From Chloromonas sp. AAM2 (taxonomy: Eukaryota > Chlorophyta > Chlorophyceae > Chlamydomonadales > Chlamydomonadaceae), in NCBI GenBank assembly GCA_004335635.1, contig QAXH01001150.1:1-64000 (forward strand): 64,000 nucleotides of DNA, written 5' to 3'. Shown in pieces: positions 12,492 to 24,370 of this stretch; position 1 is the stretch's first letter, and every line of letters starts with the position of its first letter. The translations under genes were made by a program, and so were the position numbers. Under the pieces are notes generated by a model. That model was given only the letters and a program-made list of their open reading frames with translations. It had not been told where the DNA came from and did no database searches.

Positions 12492-12620
12492 GCGGGGCGA
12501 GGGAAGGCTCCAGTTGTATTACCATTGTCAGGGGCATCTCCATGGTCTTATTTTCGCATGCAAGACACAACTGCCCTTCGCTCCGAGTGGTATTAAACCC
12601 ACTTTACTGTGGCTTTATGA
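12492..12620 (+). repeat. Solo copy of the Fanzor-element 3' terminal segment
   Basis: It aligns along its length with 55001-55139: both start GCGGGGCGAGGG and end in TTATGA, with one ~9-base gap and scattered substitutions (roughly 85% by eye). The stem arms CAGTTGT (12511-12517) and ACAACTG (12567-12573) are kept as in the other copy. The upstream sequence is unrelated to the Fanzor-like coding region, so this is a terminal fragment or non-autonomous derivative. Confidence 0.7.
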
Positions 12621-12687
12621 TTATCGGCCCTTGTAACAAAGAGAAGCAGCAGAAAGGTTACAGACAAGTTGACGGCTGAATGTGACT

Positions 12688-12722
12688 CCATTATCTTTGC
12701 TAACGGGGCGCTTAGGAAGGTG
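12688..12722 (-). repeat. 35-bp repeat, inverted copy at 53214-53248
   Basis: The reverse complement of this segment is identical over 35 bases to 53214-53248 (begins gcaccttcctaagcgcccc). Both lie close to Fanzor-like/LINE material. Confidence 0.85.
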
Positions 12723-12723
12723 C

Positions 12724-13330
12724 TCCGTGGGGAACCCACCAGACCTTGCAGACGCATCTAGATTACCCGTTACCAGCCTGTAGCGATGGATGCAATGTTT
12801 GCAGCAAAATCTTATTTTTTGCAGTATAAGATTGGTTCACGCGGACGTGCGTTCTGGTTGGCAAAGGTACACAGGCACAGAGGTTGGCACAGACGGGCCT
12901 GTGGCATTGCTGTGTCGCAGTTGGTATGGCTTTGCCCGCAACACAAGAAGTGCCAGTTCCATCCGTGGACGACTTCACTACCGCTGATAGCAAAAAGTGC
13001 GTGAGACCAGCAGTAACGCCCAAGCGCCATACTTTTCACCAGCCAGCAAAGCGGCTGGATTATTGCGATGGGTGACCAGTCCTGCCCTTGACGCCCCCGG
13101 TGGCGGTTCTAAGCGTCCCGTCTACGTTGTAAACCTAACCTGCTCCTCACAGCAAAAAAAAAAGCGGGTAGACTTTCTCCAGACGAGGAGGCAGACTGTG
13201 CTTGGGCGACCAAGCCCCAGGAGACGAACCGGCCTGCTAATCGAGGAGCACAACAGAGGCCCTAGCAAATCTTGGGATAGATATTTTTTTTCGCCGTACT
13301 TACTGACAAGAGACCGGAACTGCCGGCTGG
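12724..13330. other. Spacer and 5' flank of the kinase gene
   Basis: It contains an A-rich stretch near 13152 and T-rich stretches near 13287. No exon is supported. The promoter of the kinase gene must lie here, but I see no clear core element. Confidence 0.5.
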
Positions 13331-16300
13331 ATGGGGAACGTGCTGACATGCCTCGGCGTTTCACCTGCAGAGGCAGCATGCAAACAGCCTGGCCCTTTGC
13401 CGTTGTTGTCCACCAGGCAGCCCCAGCTCTTACCTGATAGCAATGCCACGAAGCCGACTCTACCAGACAGCATCACCACAAAGGCTCTGGAAACAACCTC
13501 ACTGGTTGAAGAGGCCTCAGCTAATGACGCTGGTGCCGGCCTACTCAAGCAGCCTACAGGGCAGTCCAATAGTGCGGGTCCGGGGGCATGTGAAGGAGCC
13601 GCGCTGCCTGGCCCATGGGATCAACACACCATGGGCGCCCCATGGCCACCTAATGATGAGGTATGTCATCTGCACATGGGCTTACGGGTTGTATGGTCTT
13701 AGCGTATGTTTTGATTCAGCTCATGTGGACCGAGTGCTGAAGCTGTAAGATTCCCTGTTGGCAGCCTCCGCCGGCCTGAGACATGCCGTGCGAAGCGTGA
13801 CTTTGGATGATGACGCAGCACTGCATGCTGATAATGTGTAAGGTGACGCATAGAATGCAAATGATCCATCAGCATGTGAAGCATGTAATGCATGTGGTAC
13901 ATGTGGTCATGTGATATAAATGACGCAGTATTGCATGTGATGCAAGCCACGTATTATGACGCATGTGATTCTGATGTGAGGTGTGCAATGCATGTGTGCA
14001 GGACCGCATGCAGACAGGGCTGGCACTGGGCATGCACACTGCGCCCAAGTGCCCAGAACTGGACTTGCTGATGCGGACGTTGTGTCGCGTCTTTGATGTG
14101 AGTCAACCGCATACACGACACCACACCCTGCATATTCAGTTCAACCCAGTGCTTCGTTGCACGGACTGCAGTGCAGTCAGTATGCACAAGTCAGCCAGGT
14201 GTGGCTACTTCTCTGACCACTTCCACACTTGCAGCAATTGAATAAGGGGGCAGGAAAAAGGTGGTGTCTGTTCAGCTGTTCAGAGTGTTGGTCTGTACAG
14301 CTTCCAGATCTCTGACGTACATGCAGCAGCCATGGCCTGGGAAGCGTTCAGCCATTGCCTCGAATCTGCTGTTGTGCCTGCAGGCACCCCTGGCCTGCCT
14401 AGCGCTCTATTATGAACACAATTGTTGGCTGACCAACGCTATCGGCTGGCCAGAGGGCAAGGCGTCTTGGCAGGTGCGCACCTCTTCAACTGCACTCCAA
14501 CAGCAGCATCAACTTTCAACCTTCGGGCTGCAGCTTGCAACAGGACGATTGGATGATTTCATGCCCAGCTGCAGATTTAAAGCCCAGTTACTTTGCAGGC
14601 ATGAAGGTCTACACTGATGTTTGTTCCTGTTGCTGCACTGCATGCAGTTGTCAGCGTGCCCATGGAATTGTCTGATTACACAGCCACAGACGATTGTGTG
14701 TGGCGAGATGCAAGAGGATGCCAGGTACCATCACCAGGTGGGCAAGCCTACGCATCTATACACAATTTTCACCGATTCTCCCTTTGCATGGCGTCTGCAT
14801 GGCAGTTCCATTTGCCAGGCATGTGCTACCGTCATTTGCACCATGCGACATGAAGATCAACGTTTGTCAACAATTCGAGTGCTGCTGGCCGCTACGACAG
14901 TGTTTGCAACCACATCGCACCTTTACCCGCTGCTGCAGCCCTGGGCGCTTGCTGGCCTGCGGTGCTATGTGTCGGCCCCCCTGCTTGCCTGCAACGGGCA
15001 CCGCCTGGGCACCATATGCTTCATGGACACAGTGCCTCGCAGGTGTGTGGCTCATACACCTGTAGAAGCGTGGCGGCATGGCAAGGCAGATGCTTGCTGC
15101 AGCAGCCCCTGGAAACGCATGTTAGGAGGAGCATTAGCCTCAACACCAGGAAACACATAAGTGTGCATGCCTCTCCACCATGGATGTCGCTGTAATTATG
15201 TTGTGCAGCACATGCTGCCAAGGTACAGGAAGCCACGAGAGTGCTGCCGGAAATAGCATCAACGGTACACAGGTGGCTGAGCTTGGATTGACAACCATGC
15301 AAACAGTTTTCTGCACAGGCCTTGAGTCAGAATGAGTTGTGCTGCCTGAGTCAACACACTCGGGTGTTGATCCTGCACTTTCAGGGTGGATGCTGGCATG
15401 TGCCGTGTGCTCAATAACTTTGGCGAGATCGCTGTTCGTGCGCTGGAGCGTCACGTGTCCCTGGCCTCGCGCCTCAATGCGGCCCGTCAGGCGGTCCCGC
15501 CAGTGCTGGAAACCCTGGTGCATGCCGCTTACACCGGCAGGGACGTCAGGGAAGCCCCGGGGTGTGAGGGGCTGAAGGGTCTGGATGAAGGGCACTGGGA
15601 ACAGAGAGGTGCTAAGGCAAAGGCCAACTCGGGGACGCTGCCATCAAGGGCGTCCCGAGGGACGCACGACAGCAAGGAGCAAATGGGTGGTGTCGACGGA
15701 TGCATGGACGTGTATGTAGACCAGGCTGCCACGCCGCCAGCAGAGACACCCCTCCCAGCAGAGATACTGCTTTCGAGCGTATACAAAAGGCAACTGCGCA
15801 GCATCGAGACGCTTCAGGACGCCTGCTGCCTGGTGGTGGACACCAGTGTGGCTGGATGGCCGGTGGTTTACGGGGATGAGACGTGGAAGGTGTGGGCAGG
15901 TGCGTCATGGCTGCGGGGCATTGGCCATGCTGGCCCATTCAACGGCTGTCTGTCTTGCCTGTTCAGTGCTGATTGTTTCCTTCTGTGGCTTGGAGTGCAT
16001 GCTGACAAGTCCCTGGCTCTGTGTACTGTGAAGGTCTGTTGTGCTGTGTAGTGTGCTCATGGGTATGTATGCTTTTCGCTGCATGTGTGCAGGCTTCTCC
16101 CTCAACGAGCTGTTGGGACGCAAGCTGCAAGATATGCTGCTCCCCGCCACCCCAGGCGTGGCTCCCTTGAATTGGGTGGCACTGCAGCGGGAGGTGGACG
16201 AAGCAGAGCGGTTCGTTGTCCCGTGCGTTGTGGCCGCGCTGTATCAGGCGGCTCCGGGACTGCCAACTTCACCAGCGTTTGTTCGCAAAACCGGAACGGC

Positions 16301-19300
16301 AGCTGTGCCAGAACTCTGGCGTTCAGACATGGCACATGATCTTGAGGCGAATTCTGGGAGGCACCAGGCCGGGGGCGCCGTTTCTGCCGACTCGTTCACA
16401 AGCTTGATGTATGCCAGTGGCAGCCATGCACCGGCAAGCATGGAAAATGTCTTGGAGACCGTGGCGATGCATGAAATAGAAAATCGCTGGCTGCTGGGCA
16501 AGGAGCAGGACCGTGCCAGCAACAGTGGCGTCGAGCTTTGGCATGAAGCCGCAGGGCTTCCGCGAGCTGGTAGAAGCGGCACCATCTTCAGCCAAAACCT
16601 GTCAGACTCCATCAGGTCACGGCCTGTTTCCAGCAGCAACGTCAATATCTCTGCCACAACGCGTTTCACTTCTGCTCGCCTGAGCGCGTTTGGACGGGCC
16701 TTTGATCTGAGCTTCAGGCCGATGGCACTCGATGTGTTGGATGCCGATGCTTTGCCGTTGGGTATGCCTTCGTGGGTGCCGCTAGAGGCCTGCGCCCCCA
16801 TGCTCAAGCTCTACGCGGTGCGAGTGCATGCCGCGACGGCTGCGCCCTTGCCGCCCCAGCCCCTGGCGCCTTCCGTCAAAGTGAGTGCGATCCTCAATGC
16901 TCGTGGTGTACGCAATGAAGACGTTCATTGCAACTCAACAGCGGTGCCTTGATGGTATGGCCAGGCAAACTGCAGATCTCTGCAAGGAGCAGAGCTCGTC
17001 GGAATGCCTCAAGGGCCCGCTCCCACTGCGCGGCGTGACCGGGGTGTTGCATGTTCCCGCAGGTGACTCGCGCTCTGGGCAGCACACTGGCACAGCTCGC
17101 AGGTCATCTGTTTCCTGGGCTCGGCATCGGCCAAGTGCTGGGCAGGGGGGGCTACGGCACGGCCTACACAGGTGCGCTCTTCCACTTGAACACCTGGTTC
17201 AATCGATGAGGATCTGGACGAGGATTGAGATCTTTCACTCGTCAGTCTTCATTTTGTGAAAACACTTGGCTCCCTTTAAGGCTTGGCATTTTAGCAGGCC
17301 CAGGTGCAATCGCTCGTTGCACAAGAGGAGCAAACACTGCAGCTGTCGGTGCATCTGTCACGTCCATCAGGCTGTTTACAGGCCGTTTATGTTAATCAAG
17401 CACGTCTCTTGCTGAGACGTGCCTGTGAGGGGTGCATGTTGCAGTTGTGAGCTTGACAGGCCCTCTCTAGGCCTCTGTCTGAACGTTTCCAAAACTTACC
17501 CATTCGTGCTGCCATCATCGTGACCGTTGTGCAGGCATGTGGCATGACGTCGCTGTCGTAGTCAAGGTTCAGGACTATCAGCTGGACGGCATGGAGTGAG
17601 TACGCCTTGCTACAGTACCACGCACACTTTGCTCAAACCGGGCACCTGCCATGCTTCCACTAGACGTTGTTCGCATGCCAGCATCAAGCGCGGCAGCTGG
17701 AACATGCTTCTCCAGTCTTCTTCACAGGCACACAGTGCTTTCGCATTCGTTGCAGTAACACACTGTCATTTTGCACCCATCTGCCATGCACTTGGTTTCC
17801 GTAGAGGCCTGGCTGTGTTCACTGTGCCACATATCTGCACGTTTTCGTTGCCTGCAGATCCTTGCGCACAGCCCAGGTGGAGGTGGCTTTGGGTCAGATG
17901 CTGCGACACCCGCACCTGGTGCGCACACTAGCACATGGGGCGGCGGAGGTGGCACCCACGCCAGGCCAAACACCCGTCAGTCATGCACGCACACCAGAGG
18001 GGCAGAGCGGGCACACGGGCGAACAAGTGCACGGCAACGCCGGGTTGCTGGATGCCGCGATTGGCGCATTCTCAGGCTTCAACCCGCTGTCAAAGTGGCT
18101 GCTTGACGCGGAGAACGAATGGGATGATTATGGCGCCAACAGTTGGTACAGGTGAGCGATGGCCTTGTGCCATGGAGCCCGCGCTGGCAGTGACGCTTAG
18201 GAAGCACCAGCATACCTTGTCGTTGTGCATACCTTGTGTTTTGCTTGTTTGGACGGCTCCTGGAAGTCAGAACAGTGACCACAGATTACTGAGCAAAAGG
18301 CGCAGCGCCTTGATTTCCGTCTGAACTGCAACGTCGTCCATTCGCCTCAGTACACAAGCTTCATGTATGCCATGTCCGCACTGCGTTCAACTCTCAGCCA
18401 TTCAGATGCTTATCACCTACCATCGACACGCACCACCGCAAATTTTTCTGCGTGCGGTCTGTAAGCTGCCCGTTGACACAAGTTTATCTGTGCACCCGCC
18501 TTGATGCGCAGCCACTGTAGCGAGGACGGGCTCGTGCACCGCAGCCTGCTGGGCAACCAGGGGCCCAAATCCGTCGTGGACAAGCTGCCCCCACCCGCAA
18601 ACTTCATCAACGCAGTTGCCGTTGCACCAGATGCTGTGACACGCCCAGCCACCACCCACCCAGCCTCACCCGCCCCTGAGCTGGAGCAAGGCGGCGAAAC
18701 CGCCGCCACAGCTGAAGACAGTCCAGTGCAGCGCCAGCCTACTGCTAGCAGCAATGACGCGTGTGTGGCTGACATGGGTGCAGCACTGCTTGCCCACATC
18801 CAGGCTGCTCAGGAGGGTCAGCAGGCAGACATAAGCTATGTCCCTGTGTATGGCACACCAGCACCCCTGCACACTTCTATCCAGGAGGGCACAGCCAAGG
18901 CAGCAGCCACCTCCCGCCATGCCGCTGTGTGTGCCGGCCAGAATCCCACTGAACGGCCATCTCATGATGGCGCACTGAGCAGATTTGCACGTCCTTCCAT
19001 GGCTAGCAGTGTAGTACGTGGTGGTTCGTCTAGTTCGGAGCTGGGTCTTACACAGGAGATGGCTGCTATGATGGAGTGGGCGGAGAGGCATGCCTCGCAT
19101 GTGGGCGCCAAGCCCATGCACTTTCCCATGCACCTGCGCACCTTTGCCATCCTCGAGTACTGTGATGCGGGATCGCTTACGGTGGGTGGGGTGTAAAACG
19201 CACTGTGCTGGTGTGGGCAGTTTGTGATCAGATTCAGCTGCTGGTTACATGGCAGCCCAGTACCGCAGCCGCTGGAGTCTCTCACTATCATTTGTGGGAG

Positions 19301-21192
19301 CAATTTGTGTGGCTTTGGTCTCTGGATCTATGCACTTTGCACAGTGTTGTGATAGCACTTGCATTTGCTATCAAGCCTGGCTGGATGTTATTCGAAAAGC
19401 ATTTTATAGACTTTTACATAGCACTAGGTCAAGGCAGACGCAACTGGTGACTCTTGATGGGCTGTGTAAACAAAGGGCGAGACTCACACTCAACTGGAGC
19501 TGCAGGGAAGTCTCACCACTAAGCATCAGAATTGTTGAACAGACGCAAGCATTTCACTCCCTTCCTTGCTCTTCTCGTGCCATCATTCTTCTCCTCCGTA
19601 TAGTTACGGTCTCCAATGCCGCCTCAATTCTGGTGCAGGATGCCATTGATCACGGTTGGCTGCGCAAGGGGTCCTGCCACATAGACAGCCCGCCCGACCT
19701 GCTCAAGGTGCTGACGCTGGGCGGCCACATCGCCTGCGCCTGCGCCTACCTGCACAGCCGGGGCGTGGTGCATGCGGACCTGTCAGCGGGCAACGTGCTG
19801 CTGTGCTCCAACAAGGTGAGCAACCATAACGCATTCAGGAAGCAAAGGCCGCTGATTTGTTGTGTGCCAGGTAACGGAGGAAAGTCGGGCACAGCACGTC
19901 TGGCGCAGTCGCCACACAAGCACTTCAAGGTTCATTACTAATATGAGTTTACTGATATGTTTCGTGACCAGATGATAGGGGACAGTTGGGCACAGCATGT
20001 GTTAGCGCATTTTTTTAAAACGACAGGTGTTGCCTGCATCCGAAGAGAAGATATGCAAGGCTTCCAAGGCCTGCCGAATACCTGTGGCCCATCGGGAGCC
20101 TGCGCACTTGCTTTGGAAGGCACACTGGAGCATGTAGCTTAGTTGCCCTTTTCTACCAGAAGATTGTGCATGCATGAGCATGGCGACGCAGTGATTTGCT
20201 GCGTGCCTTTTTCCCTCCATCCAGCCCATGGTGACAACCGGTAGTGACGTGCACCTGGCAGCCGACGGTGCAGTGGAGGAGCACAAAGATGGAGGCGCTT
20301 CTGGCAGCTGCAACGATCGCGCATCCGACGCATCGCCCAGCCAGCTGACGAGCAACAACTCCAGCACCACGTCCCATCTCGACTGCACGGGCAGCAGCAC
20401 AGAGGCAGGCGAGGCGCGACTGTACACATTGCCCACCAAGCGTTACTCGCTGGCTGCACCCAAGCCGAGGATGGCGGACGAGCTGCAGTTCGTTGCCAAG
20501 GTCTCGGACTTTGGCAAGTCGTGCCTGCTGGGCCCTGAAGGCGTGATCAAGGCGTGCGGTTATGCCACCGTGACGCACATGGCGCCAGAGGTGTTGACAG
20601 AGCACTTGCTGTCTCCAGCAGCAGACGTCTACTCGCTTGGAGTGCTGCTGTGGCAGGTGGGTGGCAGGGTAGGCAGGAAGATAAAGTTCAGGTACTACTT
20701 TGACTTTGATGTCATCAGAGCAGCCGTCGGACCGGCAAGTTCAACCCGTGACAGCTGTGCAACAACACTCGTGTTGCTTCTGATCTTACTGCACTTGGTC
20801 ATCTGTCTGTACGGCATGCCCATTGAATGTCTGTGGTCATGCACGTTGTAGCCTTTTGAACCCATCTGTGCGCAATCATGCTGTATCCTGCCTGCCGTGT
20901 GCAGATGTTCACGGGCCACCGGCCCTGGGCCGGCTTCAGCCACGCACAGATCGTCGCCACGGTCACAAGCCAAGCAGCGGAACTACAGTGGTCTATGGAC
21001 CTTTTGACGGGCCTGTCAGCTCCTGAACAGCAGGTGACAAAGCAGCTAGTGCAGCTGGGGCGCGCCTGTCTGGCACATGATGCACATGCCAGACCCTCCA
21101 TGTGGGAGGTGCAGCTGGAGTTGACTGCCTTAGCGCAGCAGCTGACCAACGCTGACAGTGAAAACGCTCACAATGAAAACGCTCACAGTTGA
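13331..21192 (+). CDS. GAF-PAS domain tyrosine-kinase-like (Raf/MAP3K-type) protein kinase
   Basis: Exons: 13331-13660, 14002-14097, 14384-14473, 14648-15042, 15385-15899, 16093-16880, 17063-17171, 17535-17595, 17858-18151, 18512-19181, 19639-19815, 20225-20656, 20905-21192; 1415 codons, all phases matching. The N-terminus MGNVLTC fits N-myristoylation plus palmitoylation, so membrane anchoring is likely. A GAF domain covers about residues 111-304 and ends GHRLGTICFMDTVPRR. A PAS-like segment follows around 450-500 (CLVVDTSVAGWPVVYGDE...GFSLNELLGRKLQD). In the kinase domain the glycine loop is VLGRGGYGTAYTG (~763-775), with ATP lysine K785, likely alphaC E803, catalytic loop HADLSAGN (D1163, N1168), DFG at 1270-1272 and APE in THMAPEVL. 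HRD is changed to HAD. Two inserts are large: ~250 aa between alphaC and the hinge (ILEYCDAGSL) and ~85 aa between the catalytic loop and DFG. The core residues suggest activity. The ligand of the GAF/PAS module is unknown. Confidence 0.9.
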
Positions 21193-22876
21193 TGTGCGCC
21201 TTTGCGGCTGGACATCACTTCAGCAACATGCGAAGCTATAGCTAGCGGGAAGAGTCTTCAACAAGGCAACAGTTGCTGCGACATCATAGCAGCCCAAAGG
21301 AAGGAAAGAAGGTGTGTAGCTGCACTGAACCCTTCAAGCTGCAGCATCAACACATGCACCAAAGGCTGCAAGGAACAGCTGGAGCAACAATAAACATCTT
21401 GTGGGCAACGTCTTGGCAATCCAAGCATAGCATACAACAGCAAGTTGGCAAGTTTGCAGATTCATCGATTAGTACGCGCCATCAATCCACTTATTTCTCT
21501 CACATTGATGCAGGCCTTGTGGCCCTGCGGCAGCAATTTTGCCACATCGCATCTTAATTCACCACAAATCAGAGCCTCACATCATGAACGAATGCTGCTT
21601 CCCAAGCCACGTGTCACTGGGTGGAGCAGGGCCGTCATCTCAAGCGCCCCAAATATCAATCAGAAGACGGCCTTCTTGTAGCCAATGTTGGCTGTCCTAG
21701 CGTACGCCATCAGTGCAATACCCCTCATGTTAGTTATCCAGTCTAGTGCACCACGATGGGTTCAATGGGAGAACACATCCAGATCTGAACCCAATGATGA
21801 TGAGAATGCTAGTGGGTCCATCTTTGGAGGCATACCATCAAAAGAAACAGGAATGTCTTGTTCAATCAGGTGGACACCAATTCGCTTCTATCGACACATG
21901 TGGGGCAGCAGCAGTGATGGGTGAGCAGGTCTGTGGTCAGTCCCTTGGTGGGCCCGTTTTACTTGCCACATTTGCACCAGTGATGGTGTTGAAAAGTTCC
22001 ATTGCAACTTATGACATGATTCAACTAGCACACTAACCGTACACTGCACCATGCGGTACTCTAGAACTAGACGCAGAGGGTCAGAACGAAGGGCTTGCAG
22101 AAGGTTGTAAGCACCTTTGATTGTTGTCTGTGCCCATCAGCAGAACTCACCAGGTCAAATCTGGAGCATGAACCACTGGCCAGGTGCCCAAACTTCATTG
22201 GCTTGCCGTCGCTGTGCCGATATTCCTTTGGTTCGCTACAGACAAGCGTACATAGCCCAGAGCCTGGGCTTTGCTTTCGGCCGATGTGTACATGCGTTGA
22301 TTGAATCCAAACAGCAGAAGGAAGTTGCATCACACGCAGGCGCTTCATTTCAAGCCTGGTCAGGCAGGATTGTTTGCTAGTGTTGGACTACTTTTCCTAG
22401 GAAGCTCCGTGTATCTCTTCTTCTTCTTCACCTTCTTCTTCCGTCTCTTCTTTTGGAGCCTTTTTTTCTTTCCTTCAAGAAGTTGTGCAGCAATTCGAAA
22501 TTGTTTCAATACTTTGGCATGCAACCGTGTGCTTCAGAAATCGTCAGTGTGAAAGGTGTGCTTCAGGAATACCTCAGTCTGGCCACCGGCCTCCTTGGGG
22601 AGGCAGCCAAGGTGTATATGCACTGTTTATGAAACATCACCACAGAGAGGAGAGGTAGAGCGGGTGAATTGGTTGCAAGAGGTGTGCAAGGGCTTTGGCC
22701 AAGGACAAGCGCATTTGACATGCTTGGCATCGACCACTGGTGTGGAATGCTTCGGTGACCGCCGACATTTTTTGGTGAGCTCGTGAGTGTGATGTCTGCC
22801 CCTTCATGGGCCCTGCCGTGTAGACATGATTAGCAATTCCATGTTATGCCGCTGACGTCTTTGCTGGTCTGAATCT
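21193..22876. other. Intergenic spacer
   Basis: No supported exons. A pyrimidine-rich run (cttcttcttc/tttttttctttcc) lies at about 22410-22475. The open frames here lack splice context or conserved blocks. Confidence 0.5.
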
Positions 22877-23104
22877 CTCAAGGATTCACGAGGACGTACC
22901 TTGGCCTACGTTGACGTGTCATGTCAGAATGATTGTAATCTGCTCCACCTTGCAGTTGTGAAGTCGCTCCACAGTCTTCCACAGCAAAACCGTCGTTCGT
23001 GATGATGGAAACGTAATTAAAACAGATGTGCACCTGCTCCTTTAGTTCTGGACAGCAAAAGATCCTAGCACAAACTCGAGCGTGTTTGGAACAAGTGTTG
23101 ACGA

Positions 23105-23139
23105 GAGGAGGGAGTGCACACCAGGAAACACGTCCACTC
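23105..23139 (+). repeat. Dispersed short repeat (GGAGTGCACACC family), copy 2
   Basis: Contains gggagtgcacaccaggaaac followed by acgtccactc. It lies just upstream of a longer repeat shared with 35487-35648. Confidence 0.75.
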
Positions 23140-23152
23140 CAGTTATTAGTTG

Positions 23153-23304
23153 AGCACATTTCAGCCTCACCACCCAGCAGGGCCTAAATTGCCAAGTGGG
23201 CTGGCATGACAGATGGATGAGAGGTTGCGAGCTCCAGGAGCACCAATGTTTTCAAATACAATCAGGCTTGTTTCTTGCTTCGCCAGGCTTCTGTAGCACA
23301 GCCT
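23153..23304 (+). repeat. ~150-bp dispersed repeat, copy A
   Basis: It starts gagcacatttcagcctcacc and ends near gcttctgtagcacagcct. It is about 90% identical by eye to 35487-35648, which has a 10-base insertion (agccgtgcag). Both copies have GGAGTGCACACC-family repeats a short distance upstream, so they may be parts of one element. Confidence 0.85.
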
Positions 23305-24370
23305 ACTTTAATTTTGGGCAAGGCTGCCGAAGCTCAGCTAGCCCTTAAGCCAATTAGTCTTAGTATAGGGGAATATAGCCGCAGCTAAACCTACACATGC
23401 CCAACTTGCTCCTCACAGGCTGTGTGTGAGTCACAGCAAAGAAGCGTAGAGACGAGTCGACAGACTATCTGTATGAGGTGTTGACTGGCTTGCATACCAG
23501 TGGGCTGCAAGGTCGGGAGCATGCGCTACATGTACAATGCAGCGATACGTGTGTAATGTCGCGACAGGTTTTGGGCACCTCACCCTGGTTGTGACGCTGA
23601 CGCGTATTGTATGGACAGAGCATCCGGTCAACCGACAAACGCTTGCGTTGCAACTGCCCTGCTGAAAAGGTGTCAACGGTCGATGCTTGCTTTGATGTCC
23701 GTGTCACGGGTCGCTTTCATCGCATTTCGCTGTTGTACAGGCCCTGCACAGCAATTCACTGTGCTGATTCCGGCGTTCCGGGAAAGCCCCGTGCTGGGCG
23801 TGCTGCAGCAGTTTTCCGCAGTAGCACTTCTCCGTCCCATTGGTCCCCTGCAGTGCTGTGTCAGTGAACTCTGGCAGTGAACTGCCATTTGGAACTTGGG
23901 GATCCCAGGCGCACCTAGGAGGAGCGCACCAAAAGTGGGCAACTCAAGCAGCACCAGGCTTCACCTTCTGGGCGCCAAGCGAGCTTTATTCCAGGCTTGG
24001 CCCACAACACGTGATTGCCTGCTGATCCCACTCACCAGCACAATTTCCCCCAGCCAGCAGAGCCCCTCAACAAGCCGGTGGGTCCTAACCTGCGTAGTGC
24101 TGGCTGCTTCTTGTTCCTAGTGCCTCTAGTCTGCCTCAACTGGCGCAGCTGAAGCATATCAGCACGCGCACATGCAACAAACCAAGCAGCACCCCAGCCA
24201 TACAGCCTCAGTAACAGCTTCACACGCTATTCAGTTGCCCGGTCGCTTGGCCACAGGGCGACATGCCTGTGGCTTCTCAGCCTGAACCTCATTGCTCCCT
24301 TGGGCAATCGAGTTGAGAAGCTATTGCGACTGGGGTAATCATCAGCTGAGCGCGGGCTGTCTGGCAGCTG
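23305..24370. other. Spacer and 5' flank of the kelch gene
   Basis: No supported exon. The open frames at 23607-23880 are not linked to the kelch gene by usable splice sites that I can see. Confidence 0.45.

Noticed and set aside
13765..13835. A possible second kinase exon (SAGLRHAVRSVTLDDDAALH)
   Set aside because: It does not join exon 1 in phase at the strong GAG/gtatgt donor, while direct joining of 13660 to 14002 keeps the frame and gives a coherent GAF start.
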